This document shows, piece by piece, positions 17,889 through 27,297 of a stretch of DNA of 64,000 nt. Both the position numbers and the translations under genes were made by a program. The stretch lies in contig JAJUGJ010000006.1 of assembly GCA_029268225.1 (NCBI GenBank), positions 96,044-160,043 on the forward strand, given 5' to 3'. Numbering within the stretch: the stretch's first letter is position 1; every line of letters begins with the position of its first letter. Below the pieces are notes generated by a model. It was not told the origin of the DNA, searched no databases, and saw only the letters and a program-made list of their open reading frames with translations. The DNA comes from Burkholderiales bacterium. GTDB lineage: Bacteria; Pseudomonadota; Gammaproteobacteria; Burkholderiales; Burkholderiaceae_C.

Positions 17889-18757
17889 ACCTTGCGAATC
17901 ATCCTCTTGAGCAGGCCGGCCGACATGAACCCTAGCTGCGCGGGGCTCAGGTGGCCATGTCGTTGCAGCCATTTCAGATTGGCCATCGTGTAGGCAGCGT
18001 TATCCTTGATTTTGTAGAGGTTGGCACCCGGCGGCAGACCATAGCGAATCTCCCCGTCATACCGATGCAAATGGCGATGGGGTACAAGGTAGTCACGCCA
18101 CTGGACTGAGTTGATGTGTCCCCAGTTGTGGGAGTGCTGGTCGTTTTGCCTGCGAATGTCGATGCGCTTCTGGGTTTGCTGATCAGATCTGAACTGGAAG
18201 TGATGGATCAAGAATTGCTGCGATGCCGACTTCAATCCACCGACCCTTTGCTTGACTGCATCGGCTGTGAGCGTGGTGTCGGGCGCATAGCGGAACACGC
18301 GTGGCTCACCGTAGTTGACCAGGTAATGGCAACGTTGCTCAATCGCCGGTTTGGCGGGGTCGAATGTGTAGCTTGCGTCGGCGTCGGTGAGGTAGAACTG
18401 AGCTGATTTGCACTCGACGAAGTTGGCTCCTTCACCTTCCGCCATGGTCAGGATCGGCAGGAGAGGTTCTGCATAAACCTCATCGGCATCCAGAATGGCA
18501 AACCAGTCACCCTCTTGCATCAGGTGGCGATGTCGATAGACCGTTTCAAACTTCAGGTTGTCGCTGAACGGGGTGGGCAGCGCATTCACGCTGAGCTTGG
18601 CACTGGCGTAACCCTTGGCAATCTGGGCTGTTTCGTCTGTTGATCCATTGTCAAAAACGAAGATGTGCGTGAAGCCACCGAAGCGAATCAGAGACTCCAA
18701 GGTTTGCCCAATGATGTCCGCTTCGTTTTTCACCAGCATGAAGCCATAGATGTTCAT
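17882..18757 (-). CDS. Family 2-type glycosyltransferase (FxLVKNE subgroup)
   Basis: 291-residue GT-A protein. It opens with IYGFMLVKNEADIIGQTLESL, typical of the GT2 branch in which the first strand ends in KNE. FVFDNGSTDET follows near residue 32 and the metal site ILDADEV near residue 88. The middle contains many aromatic and His residues (FLIHHFQFRS, YLVPHRHLHRYDGE), probably the acceptor site. The start at 18757 overlaps the flippase stop (ATGA). The open frame continues far upstream, but that sequence is the flippase gene in another frame. The function beyond sugar transfer is unknown. Confidence 0.87.
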   Translation of the reverse strand: MNIYGFMLVKNEADIIGQTLESLIRFGGFTHIFVFDNGSTDETAQIAKGYASAKLSVNALPTPFSDNLKFETVYRHRHLMQEGDWFAILDADEVYAEPLLPILTMAEGEGANFVECKSAQFYLTDADASYTFDPAKPAIEQRCHYLVNYGEPRVFRYAPDTTLTADAVKQRVGGLKSASQQFLIHHFQFRSDQQTQKRIDIRRQNDQHSHNWGHINSVQWRDYLVPHRHLHRYDGEIRYGLPPGANLYKIKDNAAYTMANLKWLQRHGHLSPAQLGFMSAGLLKRMIRKVW

Positions 18758-20241
18758 GCTGCTCGCCCTCGGGCCATCACGCGCGTGATCGTTGCCAGAA
18801 TCATGGGCTCGATGCCGTCGGGCTTCCGGGCAAGAGCCCAGGTTCCCAACAGCCAGCTGGTGTAGAAAACACCCCCCACCAGCACCTTCAAGGCCAACTC
18901 GATCCCGGCCACATCGCTGATGTGGAACGAGGTCAGCAGGACATACATCAGGATGCTGCCTGTCAATGGCCTGACGTACGTGGCAAGCGAGCGCTTCGCG
19001 GGCAACCGCATGTGCTTTTGCGTGGCAAAAATCACCAGCATGGCATGTACCAAGCCGCTGAGCAGTCTGGCCATCATCAGGCCAATCAGCTTGTACGCAG
19101 GAGTCAGCGCCAGTGCCAGCAATGAAAACACCAGGAATTCGAACCAGACGATCTTGCTCTGAACCTTGACATGGCCGGCGACATTCATCAGCGTGTTGAG
19201 AGGGCCGGTGAGGTACTGGACCACGCCGATCATGGCAAAGCCTGCGACAAAGGGCGCGGCTTCGAGCCACTGCGGCCCCAGCAGCACACGCGTCGCCTCC
19301 AGGCTGACTGCCGCCAAACCAAATCCCATGGGAATGGTGATGGCATTCACGGTAGACAGGGTGCGCAAGGTGGCACTCTTCGCACGTTCCCAGTCAGACT
19401 GCATTGAAGCGAGAATTGGAAACAAGGGGCGAGTGAGTGTGGGGCCAAGTTCGCCCGTCGGAAGTTGTCCGATGTCAGCCCCGACGGTGAACAGACCATA
19501 CTCGCGCGTGTCCCCAATCTTGCCTGCAATGATCTGGTCGGTGCGCTTGAGCACAAAGTTTCCGATCCCGGTGATCAGCAGCCACTTCGATATCTGCCAA
19601 ATCTCGGGAATGCGAGACAGGCACCAGTTGGGACGATACGCGTGCAAGCGGTAGCTCAGAACGAACTCGCACACATAGCCAGCCAAGATGCCGCAGACCA
19701 GCGCGCGGTAGTCCCGAAAATACAAGGCTGTGGCCAAGGTGAACACGACGGACGTGATTTTGGTGAAAACAGCAGAGCGGTATTCAACCCCGAACTGCAG
19801 ATCACGGTAAGCCAGCGCCATACCGATGTTGGAAAACCCCATGAACGCCATGCCACCAGCCACGATCCAAAGCACGTTTTGTACGCGTGGTTCCGTGAAG
19901 TACTGCGCCGAGAATGGCGCCAGCACAGCCAGCACGATGGCCATGACGATGCCCTGAATGGCGCGCAAGGTCCAGGCCGAGTTGATCTGATCTGTGTCCG
20001 GGTTGCCGATTCTGACGAGGGCCTGATTGGATCCCGCGTTCAAAAAAGCATCCACCAGTCCGACGACCAGAAAAGCCAGGGCGACCACACCATAATCTTG
20101 GGGTGCCAAAAAGCGCGCCAAAATGAATGTGCTGAGCAGGCCAATGCCCTTAACAGACCAGCGCATGCCAAGAGCCCACAAAGCGCCTTGAACCAGCGAT
20201 GCCTTTGGGTCCTCGACAGGTGCTGGCGCATTGACCGTCAT
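18754..20241 (-). CDS. Wzx-type polysaccharide flippase (oligosaccharide flippase family)
   Basis: Inner-membrane protein of 495 residues with 12-14 hydrophobic helices, moving undecaprenyl-linked repeat units to the periplasm. The N-terminal stretch after the first helix (ARFLAPQDYGVVALAF) is the hallmark of the MOP/PST superfamily, and the next helices contain FLNAGSNQALV and a conserved Arg near residue 75. The start at 20241 (ATGA with the upstream GT2 stop) was chosen because upstream in-frame sequence overlaps that gene. With two ligase/polymerase-like proteins and a phosphatase in the locus, this points to Wzx/Wzy-dependent assembly. Confidence 0.93.
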   Translation of the reverse strand: MTVNAPAPVEDPKASLVQGALWALGMRWSVKGIGLLSTFILARFLAPQDYGVVALAFLVVGLVDAFLNAGSNQALVRIGNPDTDQINSAWTLRAIQGIVMAIVLAVLAPFSAQYFTEPRVQNVLWIVAGGMAFMGFSNIGMALAYRDLQFGVEYRSAVFTKITSVVFTLATALYFRDYRALVCGILAGYVCEFVLSYRLHAYRPNWCLSRIPEIWQISKWLLITGIGNFVLKRTDQIIAGKIGDTREYGLFTVGADIGQLPTGELGPTLTRPLFPILASMQSDWERAKSATLRTLSTVNAITIPMGFGLAAVSLEATRVLLGPQWLEAAPFVAGFAMIGVVQYLTGPLNTLMNVAGHVKVQSKIVWFEFLVFSLLALALTPAYKLIGLMMARLLSGLVHAMLVIFATQKHMRLPAKRSLATYVRPLTGSILMYVLLTSFHISDVAGIELALKVLVGGVFYTSWLLGTWALARKPDGIEPMILATITRVMARGRAA

Positions 20242-21212
20242 GTGGCGGCCCTCTTTCGAGGCGAGGCCCACTGTGTGACCTGCCAGGCGACGAGCCTCAG
20301 CGGGTGGGGCAATTTCACGATCTTCTTTTTTACTTCGAACTTGGCGCCTGCGAGGTGCAAGTGTGGCTGGGCGAGTGCTTGTTTTGCATGTGCAAAGTCA
20401 CCTGCGGCGAATGCCGCATTGAACGCCAAGCCGCTATGACGCTCAATTTCCTGAAGGATTTCACCTGCGTAGCGACTGGCTGGGGGATGTTGCTCCAGGC
20501 AGTGTTTCAACACCTTGGCGGCCCCTAGATGCAGACGCACGGCACTGTCCGACTGGCTGCCCGTGTGGTAGCGAACACGCACCAGTGGGCGCCGATACAA
20601 GGCGACATGACCGTTGGCAATGGCTCTCAGGTTGAACTCCCAATCTTCAGTGACGACCCGCCGGAAGGAAGGGTCAAATCCTCCGATTCTCTGGTAGAAC
20701 GCGGTCTTGACCGTCATGCCGGTGACCCACATACAGGGGTATCGAATGGACTTGATGTACAGATCGGGGATGTTGACGTAGAAGCCTTGATTAATTTCGG
20801 CACCATCAAAGTAGCCCGGAGGGGCCGCGAAAAACTTGTCTGGGTACCAAGGGCGCGCGTCGAATGTTGAAAAGTTCGTATAGGTGACGTCAGTGTCCGG
20901 GTGCGAGGCAAGCCACGTCGACATGACCTCGACGTATTCGGGGTCGAGAAGATCATCAGAATCACAGAAAGCCACGCGATCTGCCACTGCAGCGTCCACC
21001 CCGACGTTGCGTGCCTTTTGTACGCCCTGGTTCTCGGTACGGATGTAGCGTATGCGATCACCAAACTGCGCGACGGCTTGAGCGGTGTCATCCGTTGAGC
21101 CGTCGTCGACCACAATGATCTCGCGGAAGGGGACCGTCTGGGCCAAGGCGCTGCGCAAGGTCTGCGGCAGCAGTGCCCCTCGGTTGTATGCGGGAATGAT
21201 GAGGCTGAACAT
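20238..21212 (-). CDS. Family 2 glycosyltransferase
   Basis: GT-A enzyme of 324 residues. MFSLIIPAYNRGALLPQTL at the start, VVDDGSTDDTAQ near residue 37, CDSDDLLDP (metal site) near residue 90 and TEDWEFNLRA near residue 190 give the complete catalytic pattern. The ATG at 21212 lies one base after the CapK-like stop. The C-terminal 80 residues (after ILQEIERHSG) form a lysine-rich helical tail. It begins the run of five transferases interleaved with the flippase. Confidence 0.92.
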   Translation of the reverse strand: MFSLIIPAYNRGALLPQTLRSALAQTVPFREIIVVDDGSTDDTAQAVAQFGDRIRYIRTENQGVQKARNVGVDAAVADRVAFCDSDDLLDPEYVEVMSTWLASHPDTDVTYTNFSTFDARPWYPDKFFAAPPGYFDGAEINQGFYVNIPDLYIKSIRYPCMWVTGMTVKTAFYQRIGGFDPSFRRVVTEDWEFNLRAIANGHVALYRRPLVRVRYHTGSQSDSAVRLHLGAAKVLKHCLEQHPPASRYAGEILQEIERHSGLAFNAAFAAGDFAHAKQALAQPHLHLAGAKFEVKKKIVKLPHPLRLVAWQVTQWASPRKRAAT

Positions 21213-21213
21213 G

Positions 21214-22566
21214 TCAACGACCAGAGAAGGGCGGGGGCTGCCGTTTGAGCCAGTCATTGCGAATGATGAGCAGCTTCCCATTTTGAGTCAGTTCGGGCTT
21301 GCCCCATTCAATCAGCCACGACACTTCGGTGCCGATTTTCTCTTGTAGGAACTGGCGAACCTGATCCTCGGTCATGGCAAAACCTGTGCCGCGCTCAAGC
21401 CTTACGCGCACTTGGTTAGCATCTGTCTGTATGAATTGATAGCTGGACAGTCCTTCAATCCAACGCATGACCAAGGTCAGGCCAGGCATGGGAACCTTCC
21501 TTCCACTGGGGAAGTGCAAGACATCGCCAGTTCGGCCGTCTACCGGGCCGATGCGGGGCCAGCGAACCCCCGATGGGGCGGTGTCAAAGCTGTGCCAATG
21601 AACCCGATCGCCAGTTTCGTAGCGGATGAAGGGCATGGCCTGGTTGGAGAACAGGGTGGCGACCGCCCGCCCCGTCTGCTTCAGCGCCCGAATCTGGCGG
21701 TTGTCATCGTCCAGAATTTCGAGAATACCCCGGTGAAATGACAGATGCAGTCCGTCCTGCTCCGGGCCTTCGCAGGCATGCAGTCCGCCATCGTTGAGGC
21801 CATATTGGTCCAACACCTTCACCTTCAGTACGTTCTGAATGCGCTGCCTCACTTCTGGCAGCATCACTTCTGCAGTACAGATGACCCCTTGAAGAGCGGT
21901 TGGTCTGGTGCCCAGTTGCTCCAAGTACTCGCACAACTCCTTGATGGAGTTGGGGTAGCCATAAATCAGGCGTATCTTGTGAAAGTGTGGCGTCTGGGTG
22001 AGCGCACGAGTGCGCTCTAGGCTCAGGTTGGACCCGCTGGTGACCCATCTGTTCATCACCTTGTCTGCGAGCGTGCGTTTGTCTCCCAATCCAATGCCGA
22101 CGGACTCCCCGCCTACGATGAGAAACGGATCACCGATGCGATAACCCGCCCAAGACCAGCCCATGTACATATGGGCCCAGGCCAGTTGTTCATCGCGGTA
22201 GGTCATCCGGAAAATGATGGGACGCCCTGTGCTGCCCCCCGTGCGGGCCTCGGTGCTTTTGACCCTCGGGTCGGTCGTCACCAGGGTGCTCAGGTGCTCA
22301 CGCACATGATCTTTGGTGAGAATGGGGAGCCTCTGGAGATCGGCGATGGTTTGAATGGCTCGGGGGTCGTCGATCGCACCGCGCCAGTGATCTCGATAAA
22401 ACGGGATGTACCGCCAGCAGTAAGCAACGATTTCTCTGAGGTGCTGCTCTTGGAAAGCGCGAATCTGCTCAGGGCTCCAGCTGATTCTTGACCGCATCAG
22501 TCGAAAGAGCGCAATCCGCTGCGGCACGGACGCCGTGATCAGGAATCGATGAAGGAGTTGGTTCAT
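21214..22566 (-). CDS. CapK/phenylacetate-CoA ligase-like adenylate-forming enzyme
   Basis: 450-residue member of the ANL superfamily, subgroup CapK/PaaK. The phosphate-binding loop TGGSTGRP lies near residue 115. DQYGLNDGG corresponds to the A5 motif and YETGDRVHW to the A7 region carrying the ribose-binding Asp. No carrier protein or PP-binding domain is fused. Such proteins are common in capsule and EPS clusters and are thought to activate an acid for decoration, but the substrate is unproven. The ATG at 22566 overlaps the beta-helix gene stop. The C-terminal lid domain appears complete (VRVRLERGTGFAM). Confidence 0.85.
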   Translation of the reverse strand: MNQLLHRFLITASVPQRIALFRLMRSRISWSPEQIRAFQEQHLREIVAYCWRYIPFYRDHWRGAIDDPRAIQTIADLQRLPILTKDHVREHLSTLVTTDPRVKSTEARTGGSTGRPIIFRMTYRDEQLAWAHMYMGWSWAGYRIGDPFLIVGGESVGIGLGDKRTLADKVMNRWVTSGSNLSLERTRALTQTPHFHKIRLIYGYPNSIKELCEYLEQLGTRPTALQGVICTAEVMLPEVRQRIQNVLKVKVLDQYGLNDGGLHACEGPEQDGLHLSFHRGILEILDDDNRQIRALKQTGRAVATLFSNQAMPFIRYETGDRVHWHSFDTAPSGVRWPRIGPVDGRTGDVLHFPSGRKVPMPGLTLVMRWIEGLSSYQFIQTDANQVRVRLERGTGFAMTEDQVRQFLQEKIGTEVSWLIEWGKPELTQNGKLLIIRNDWLKRQPPPFSGR

Positions 22567-24113
22567 GGTTGCGGAGGTGTCGCTGGCACCGAGGCATTGC
22601 AAGCGCGGGCATCACCAAAGGCGCCCGGCAATGAGCGGGCTGCGCGTGGGAGCCCACAGAAATCATCACGGACCAGCGGGTGCGTGGGGATTGGCTCTGG
22701 CATGTGACGCCAGGTGAAATCAAGTCGGAAAGGGTCTTGCATGTGCTCTGGCACACCGCGTTGAAGATTGACGGTGCTGGTCAGCGTCCCACCACGACGT
22801 GCATTGATGGCGCCATCGACAACGTTGCCATAGACCTCTGCATCTGAGGGAATGCCTCGCACACCGATCCCGTAGGTGTTGATCACTGTGTTGTGGGCAA
22901 TCACGGATTGGATCGCACGGTTGTTGTCCACACCGAAATCATTGCAGTTCATGATGACGTTGTTGATGACGATTCCAGCTTTGTGTTCGTATATGCACTC
23001 TTTGTCCGGGCAAAAAGGCTTCTCCGTCAACCCGCCGCCAAGGGAGATGCCAACGCGCGAACCGAAGTGGGAAATGTCACCATCTGTGGAGCAGACCAGA
23101 ATGTTGCGTTCAATGCGGCCACCTTCAGCGCCACCTTTCATGAACACGCCATACGAAGCATTCTTGCCCCAGTGTTTGACGAAGTGGCTGACGTGATTGT
23201 CTGAAACGATCCATCTGCTGGCACCCACCAAGTCAAAAGGCGTCAAGGCACCGTGTCCGTATGCCTTGTCGTTGGTCAGTGTGTTGAACTGCAGTAAGCC
23301 GTTGTCGGGAAATTGTCCGCGTTCACCGTTCACTTTGATGTGCGCGGCGAAGTTGCGAATGAGGTTGTTGCGAATGACCACATTGCGTCCACCGCCTACA
23401 ACGTGAAATGCATGCTCACATGGCGTGTCTCTCTCGCCGCAATGCCCCTCAATCGTCAGGTTTTCGTAGATCCAATAAGCGCGATCTTGATGGATCGTCC
23501 CCGAATTGATCTCGATGGTCACAGTCCCTGGGATCTCGGCTCGTACGATGATGGGCTGTGACGCCGTTCCGTCGTTCTTGGGTTGAAGCCAGCCGCTCAG
23601 CATGTAGCGGCCCGGCATCAGGAGAATCACATCACCAGCGCGCGCGCGCGCCGCAGCAGCCTTAAGCTCAGTCGCATCGTGCACGCCATGTGTTGCGCCC
23701 AGCATCGGTGACGCAGGTATCGCATCCGCTTGACGGCGCAGGTTGAGCACTTCAAGCGCCTTGGGGTGCCCGGCTTGATCGTAGGTTTGGGGGGGCAGCA
23801 CGACACGTTGCTGCCCCTTGCTCATGGTGTCAATCAGAGATCGAGGTGTGACGACAGGTCGTTCGATCCGACGCTGCGCAGCATACAGAACCGGATGGGC
23901 GATTTGCTCCAGAGTCGGATGCCCTTCCAGGCGCTCAAGCGTATATCGGATGAGTTCGCCAGCGGTGCGGTAGTTGATCTCTTCCCAGACGGAATAGCCT
24001 GTTTTGGATTCGCGCGCAAGGATGAGCACGCCACCCACCAAGAGGAGCACGACCATGAGAAGAGCCAGACAAACTCTCGGGACTCGCCTGTGCTGATTTG
24101 TGGGGGTCGACAT
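22563..24113 (-). CDS. Membrane-anchored right-handed beta-helix protein
   Basis: 516 residues. One N-terminal hydrophobic segment (about 14-34, LALLMVVLLLVGGVLILA) after a basic start suggests a signal anchor with the bulk periplasmic. A linker to about residue 145 is followed by a parallel beta-helix: repeated short turns such as YWIYENLTIEGH, VVIRNNLIRNF, LLQFNTLTND, WIVSDNHVS, VINNVIMNC and VIAHNTVINT. The fold resembles PbH1 polysaccharide lyases and epimerases. Asp, His and Lys in the central coils could form a cleft, but no catalytic set is certain. It may trim or epimerise the polymer in the periplasm (inference). It overlaps the CapK-like start and lies 6 bases after the acyltransferase. 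Confidence 0.8.
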   Translation of the reverse strand: MSTPTNQHRRVPRVCLALLMVVLLLVGGVLILARESKTGYSVWEEINYRTAGELIRYTLERLEGHPTLEQIAHPVLYAAQRRIERPVVTPRSLIDTMSKGQQRVVLPPQTYDQAGHPKALEVLNLRRQADAIPASPMLGATHGVHDATELKAAAARARAGDVILLMPGRYMLSGWLQPKNDGTASQPIIVRAEIPGTVTIEINSGTIHQDRAYWIYENLTIEGHCGERDTPCEHAFHVVGGGRNVVIRNNLIRNFAAHIKVNGERGQFPDNGLLQFNTLTNDKAYGHGALTPFDLVGASRWIVSDNHVSHFVKHWGKNASYGVFMKGGAEGGRIERNILVCSTDGDISHFGSRVGISLGGGLTEKPFCPDKECIYEHKAGIVINNVIMNCNDFGVDNNRAIQSVIAHNTVINTYGIGVRGIPSDAEVYGNVVDGAINARRGGTLTSTVNLQRGVPEHMQDPFRLDFTWRHMPEPIPTHPLVRDDFCGLPRAARSLPGAFGDARACNASVPATPPQP

Positions 24114-24119
24114 GGGTCT

Positions 24120-26102
24120 TCAGTGGAGCTTGCCCGCTAGTTTCATGTGGCTGGCTATTTGTTGAAGGGTGGGGATGAGCAGTTGGCTTCCGCGTTCACT
24201 GAGGTGGTTTGAGTCTAGGTAGACAGGCAGCCCGTCGATCATGCCTTCGCATTTTCCATTCGGGCAGAACGTGTCAGTGGCGTCGAGAAGCACGACGTTA
24301 CATTTTTCCTTGGCTGCGTCTTGAGCTTGCCAAACCCATTCGTTTCGCGTCTTGTAATCCGCGATCGGCATATGAATTTCTATTGGGGTGCCAAACATGA
24401 TGCGGCGTATGGCAGTTTGGGGGACGTGAACAGGCATTTCCGGGATGGGTCTAAGCATGAAAACTTGCCGATGGCGGGCCAGCTCGCACGCGGTCTGTGT
24501 GAGGGCCGTTGCCATTTCACGAATCGATTCTGCTGTGGCCTGCTGGGTGGGCTCGCTGATGTAACCCACAGGAACGTTCTGATGGCGTCCGGATTCGTTC
24601 AACCCGATGGCTTGGATGGCGTACCGCCCGACCAACAGAGCGGGGTACTGCGGTGGTTGTTTCGACAACATGTCTTGAACCCAGCGGTTATGGGCTTCAC
24701 AGTTGTAGTCGGCGTCCCGTTTCAAATTGGCATATATGTTTGATTTGAGTCCCTTGATCAGCGGGCAGCCCACATAACTGATTGGAATCCATGTCAGATT
24801 TGGCAACGCTCGGGTTGCCGCGGGCATCATGGGTAAGACGTGAGAGTCGCCAATCACCAGAATTTTTGTGCTTGAATGCCCAAACTCACACATCGGCGAC
24901 GCCACGCCAGATGTCCCTTCGCACTCCTTGGCACGATGAGGGGTTTTTTGCTGCTCTGCCATGATGGCTTGCGCCTCGATTGGGAGTCGCGAGGGGAAAC
25001 CTTGTGCTCGCCATACCATGAAGCCCAGCGCGCTGACACATATCGTTGCTGCCGAGACGGCTATCAGCGTGATCTTGACGTTTTGTGCAGTCAGAATTCT
25101 CCTGCTTGGTCGTTCCACAAAGCGATAAGACAGCATCGCGATGACGACAGCGACAAACAGCCCGGATGGGATGGCCCAAGGGGATTGGCGCCACTCCAGG
25201 GTGACCAAGACGACGTATACGGGCCAATGCCACAGATACAAGGAATATGAGCGTTCGCCAACCCATTGAACCCAGCGGTGGTGAGTGAGGGCGGTGGGGT
25301 AACCTCCGGCGATCACGAGCATGGTGCCAGTCACAGGCGCAAGCGTCCCCCAGTGGGGCCATGGTGTTTCTGGCGTAAACAGTAAAATGGAACTGGCAAT
25401 CAAGGATAAACCTGTGAAGGACAGCGTCTTTCTGAATTTTTCCGGTACATGGCTGTGGCTCGTGGAGGATAATATCCCTCCAGCCAATAACTCCCATGCC
25501 CGTGTGTGCAGCAGGTAGAAGGATGCAGTGCCGTCACGCGGGGTCAAGAGCAATGCAGCAAGCAGTGATGTCAATAAAATCACTGTCAAGGTCCATTGCT
25601 GTGTTGAAGTGCCTCTCTTTATTTTCCAAGCAGTCCATGAAATGATGGGCAGAATAAGATAAAACTGCCATTCAACCGAAAGAGACCAAGTGTGAAGTAG
25701 CCACTTCTCGTGGGATGTGGAGTCGAAGTATCCTGCGCTGAGCCAATACTCGATATTGGAAATGAAGAGCAGGCTGTAAACCGCATGGCTGGCCAGGGAT
25801 TTGTAATCTGATGGAGGTAAGGCGAACCATCCCAGGAGGAGTAGCGTGACGCACAGTGCCAACAAGGCGGGAATAATGCGGCGAGCCCGTGCCGACCAGA
25901 AATCGAGAAATTTGAATGAGTCCTCTTTCAGTTCTCGTTGGACAATCCCTGTCATCAGGAAACCGGAGATGACAAAAAATACATCTACGCCAGCAAAACC
26001 GCCAGCAAAGCCCGGTATCTCAAAGTGGTAAAGCAGGACGGCAATGACAGCCCAGGCGCGCAGTCCATTGATGTCTAGCCTGAAGCCGGTTGTTGGGTAC
26101 AT
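24120..26102 (-). CDS. OafA/YrhL-type O-acyltransferase with C-terminal SGNH domain
   Basis: About 660 residues. The N-terminal acyltransferase-3 domain has some ten helices: FRLDINGLRAWAVIAVLLYHF at the start with the conserved His, and FFVISGFLMTG with the family Arg and Glu following. The periplasmic C-terminal SGNH hydrolase-like domain (about 430-650) has VIGDSHVLPM (block I) and YLDSNHLSERGS (the D-x2-H pair). This architecture O-acetylates surface polysaccharide, using acetyl groups passed across the membrane. I chose the ATG at 26102 at the family N-terminus; an in-frame codon at 26147 would add 15 residues. It is the first gene of the leftward operon. Confidence 0.92.
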   Translation of the reverse strand: MYPTTGFRLDINGLRAWAVIAVLLYHFEIPGFAGGFAGVDVFFVISGFLMTGIVQRELKEDSFKFLDFWSARARRIIPALLALCVTLLLLGWFALPPSDYKSLASHAVYSLLFISNIEYWLSAGYFDSTSHEKWLLHTWSLSVEWQFYLILPIISWTAWKIKRGTSTQQWTLTVILLTSLLAALLLTPRDGTASFYLLHTRAWELLAGGILSSTSHSHVPEKFRKTLSFTGLSLIASSILLFTPETPWPHWGTLAPVTGTMLVIAGGYPTALTHHRWVQWVGERSYSLYLWHWPVYVVLVTLEWRQSPWAIPSGLFVAVVIAMLSYRFVERPSRRILTAQNVKITLIAVSAATICVSALGFMVWRAQGFPSRLPIEAQAIMAEQQKTPHRAKECEGTSGVASPMCEFGHSSTKILVIGDSHVLPMMPAATRALPNLTWIPISYVGCPLIKGLKSNIYANLKRDADYNCEAHNRWVQDMLSKQPPQYPALLVGRYAIQAIGLNESGRHQNVPVGYISEPTQQATAESIREMATALTQTACELARHRQVFMLRPIPEMPVHVPQTAIRRIMFGTPIEIHMPIADYKTRNEWVWQAQDAAKEKCNVVLLDATDTFCPNGKCEGMIDGLPVYLDSNHLSERGSQLLIPTLQQIASHMKLAGKLH

Positions 26103-26286
26103 GCAGATGCCTGAAATGGACTCATCCCCGATGGGTTGGAGAGGCATTTTCGCTCAACATATTGGGGTTTTCGAGTGATCTTCCCCCCTCTGGTGGGGGT
26201 GCTGACGCCACTGTCGGTGCTTGGGTTGAATGGCTGTGGCGGAACTCTGCTGCACAATCTGACCATTCACACGGCGAGCCTCACAA
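26103..26286. other. Divergent intergenic region between acyltransferase and GNAT-type gene
   Basis: 184 bases containing the promoters for the leftward EPS operon and the rightward transferase gene, though I could not pick convincing -35/-10 or sigma-54 elements. A GC hairpin (C5 at 26184-26188, G5 at 26195-26199, 6-base loop) lies in the middle. An in-frame stop at 26260 shows that the rightward gene cannot start earlier than its GTG. Confidence 0.5.
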
Positions 26287-27297
26287 GTGTTCGATACCTC
26301 AGCTTGGTTTGAGAATTTGCAGCAATACGGATTGTCGGAACTGCCTGTTAGGGTTCACGTCATGGAACTCTTTCGGGCGGATGATGAGGGCGTGATAGGT
26401 CGGCTCCATCTGATGCAGTCGGAAGTTGGCGGGCCGTTGCAGGGGCTGAGTAATCACTACAGCAGTCTTTTTGGCCCGGTCTGGTCAGAGGGGCGAGGCA
26501 AGGAGGTTGATTGGCGCGAGTTGGTCGCCCGCATCAAGCGTTTGCCAGGTGCCAGCGTGGTCCGGTTGCAACCATTGGAGGTCGACGGGGTCTTCATCCA
26601 GGGCATGGAGGGCGGTTTGCGTGCGTGTGGCTACTGCGTCGACCGTTTTTTTTGCTTTGGGAACTGGTATCACCCCGTCGCTGCTGGTGGCTTTGACCGG
26701 TATTGGCTGCAACGTCCGGCGTCGTTGCGTAACACCGTGGAGCGGGCCCGGCGCAGGTTGAATCGCTCGCATGTATGGCGTATTGACGTTCTGAGCGAGT
26801 CGTCCCCGGCCCTGGAGGAGGGGATTGCTGCATACCAGTGCGTTTATGCACACAGCTGGAAAGCACCCGAGCCCAATGCTGCATTCATGCCGGCTCTGAT
26901 TCGCATGTTGGCCAGGCAGGGAACTTTGCGCTTGGGAATGCTTTGGTTGGATGGCGAAGTGGTCGCCGCTCAAGTCTGGATCGTCCAGGATCGCAAGGCC
27001 AACATTTTCAAGTTGGCTTATCGGACCGGTTGCGAAAGTCTTTCGGTTGGCTCTGTTCTGACCGCAGCGCTGATGCGGCATGTGATCGATGTGGACCTTG
27101 TTCAGGAGGTGGATTACCTGACCGGTGATGATTTGTACAAAAAGGACTGGATGTCACATCGACGCGAGCGAGTCGGCTTGATTGCGTTCGACAGAAGGCG
27201 TTTGCGGGGATGTCTGGCGTGGGTCAGGCACAGTGCAGGCAAGGTATATCGCCGCTACATGCCTAAAAAGACAGATGCTCGAGTTATCAGTGCCTGA
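26287..27297 (+). CDS. GNAT_6/FemAB-like acyltransferase in the XrtA locus
   Basis: 336-residue protein of the double-GNAT type also found in cellulose and EPS loci (CelD/BcsL-like). The C-terminal GNAT core has LRLGMLWLDGEVVAAQVWIV (strands 4-5), KLAYRTGCESLSVGSVLTAALM (the acyl-CoA-binding helix) and YLTGDDLYKKDWMSHRR, a signature of this subgroup. It likely N-acylates an amino sugar or activates a peptide-like substituent (inference). The GTG at 26287 is the only start after an in-frame stop at 26260. FemAB-type proteins are normal members of XrtA loci. Its 3' end overlaps the oppositely oriented hydrolase 1 gene by 11 bases. Confidence 0.8.
   Translation: MFDTSAWFENLQQYGLSELPVRVHVMELFRADDEGVIGRLHLMQSEVGGPLQGLSNHYSSLFGPVWSEGRGKEVDWRELVARIKRLPGASVVRLQPLEVDGVFIQGMEGGLRACGYCVDRFFCFGNWYHPVAAGGFDRYWLQRPASLRNTVERARRRLNRSHVWRIDVLSESSPALEEGIAAYQCVYAHSWKAPEPNAAFMPALIRMLARQGTLRLGMLWLDGEVVAAQVWIVQDRKANIFKLAYRTGCESLSVGSVLTAALMRHVIDVDLVQEVDYLTGDDLYKKDWMSHRRERVGLIAFDRRRLRGCLAWVRHSAGKVYRRYMPKKTDARVISA

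Noticed and set aside
18758..19270. N-terminal extension of the GT2 gene ending at 17882
   Set aside because: The extension is the flippase gene read in another frame. The ATG at 18757 gives the family N-terminus and overlaps the flippase stop.
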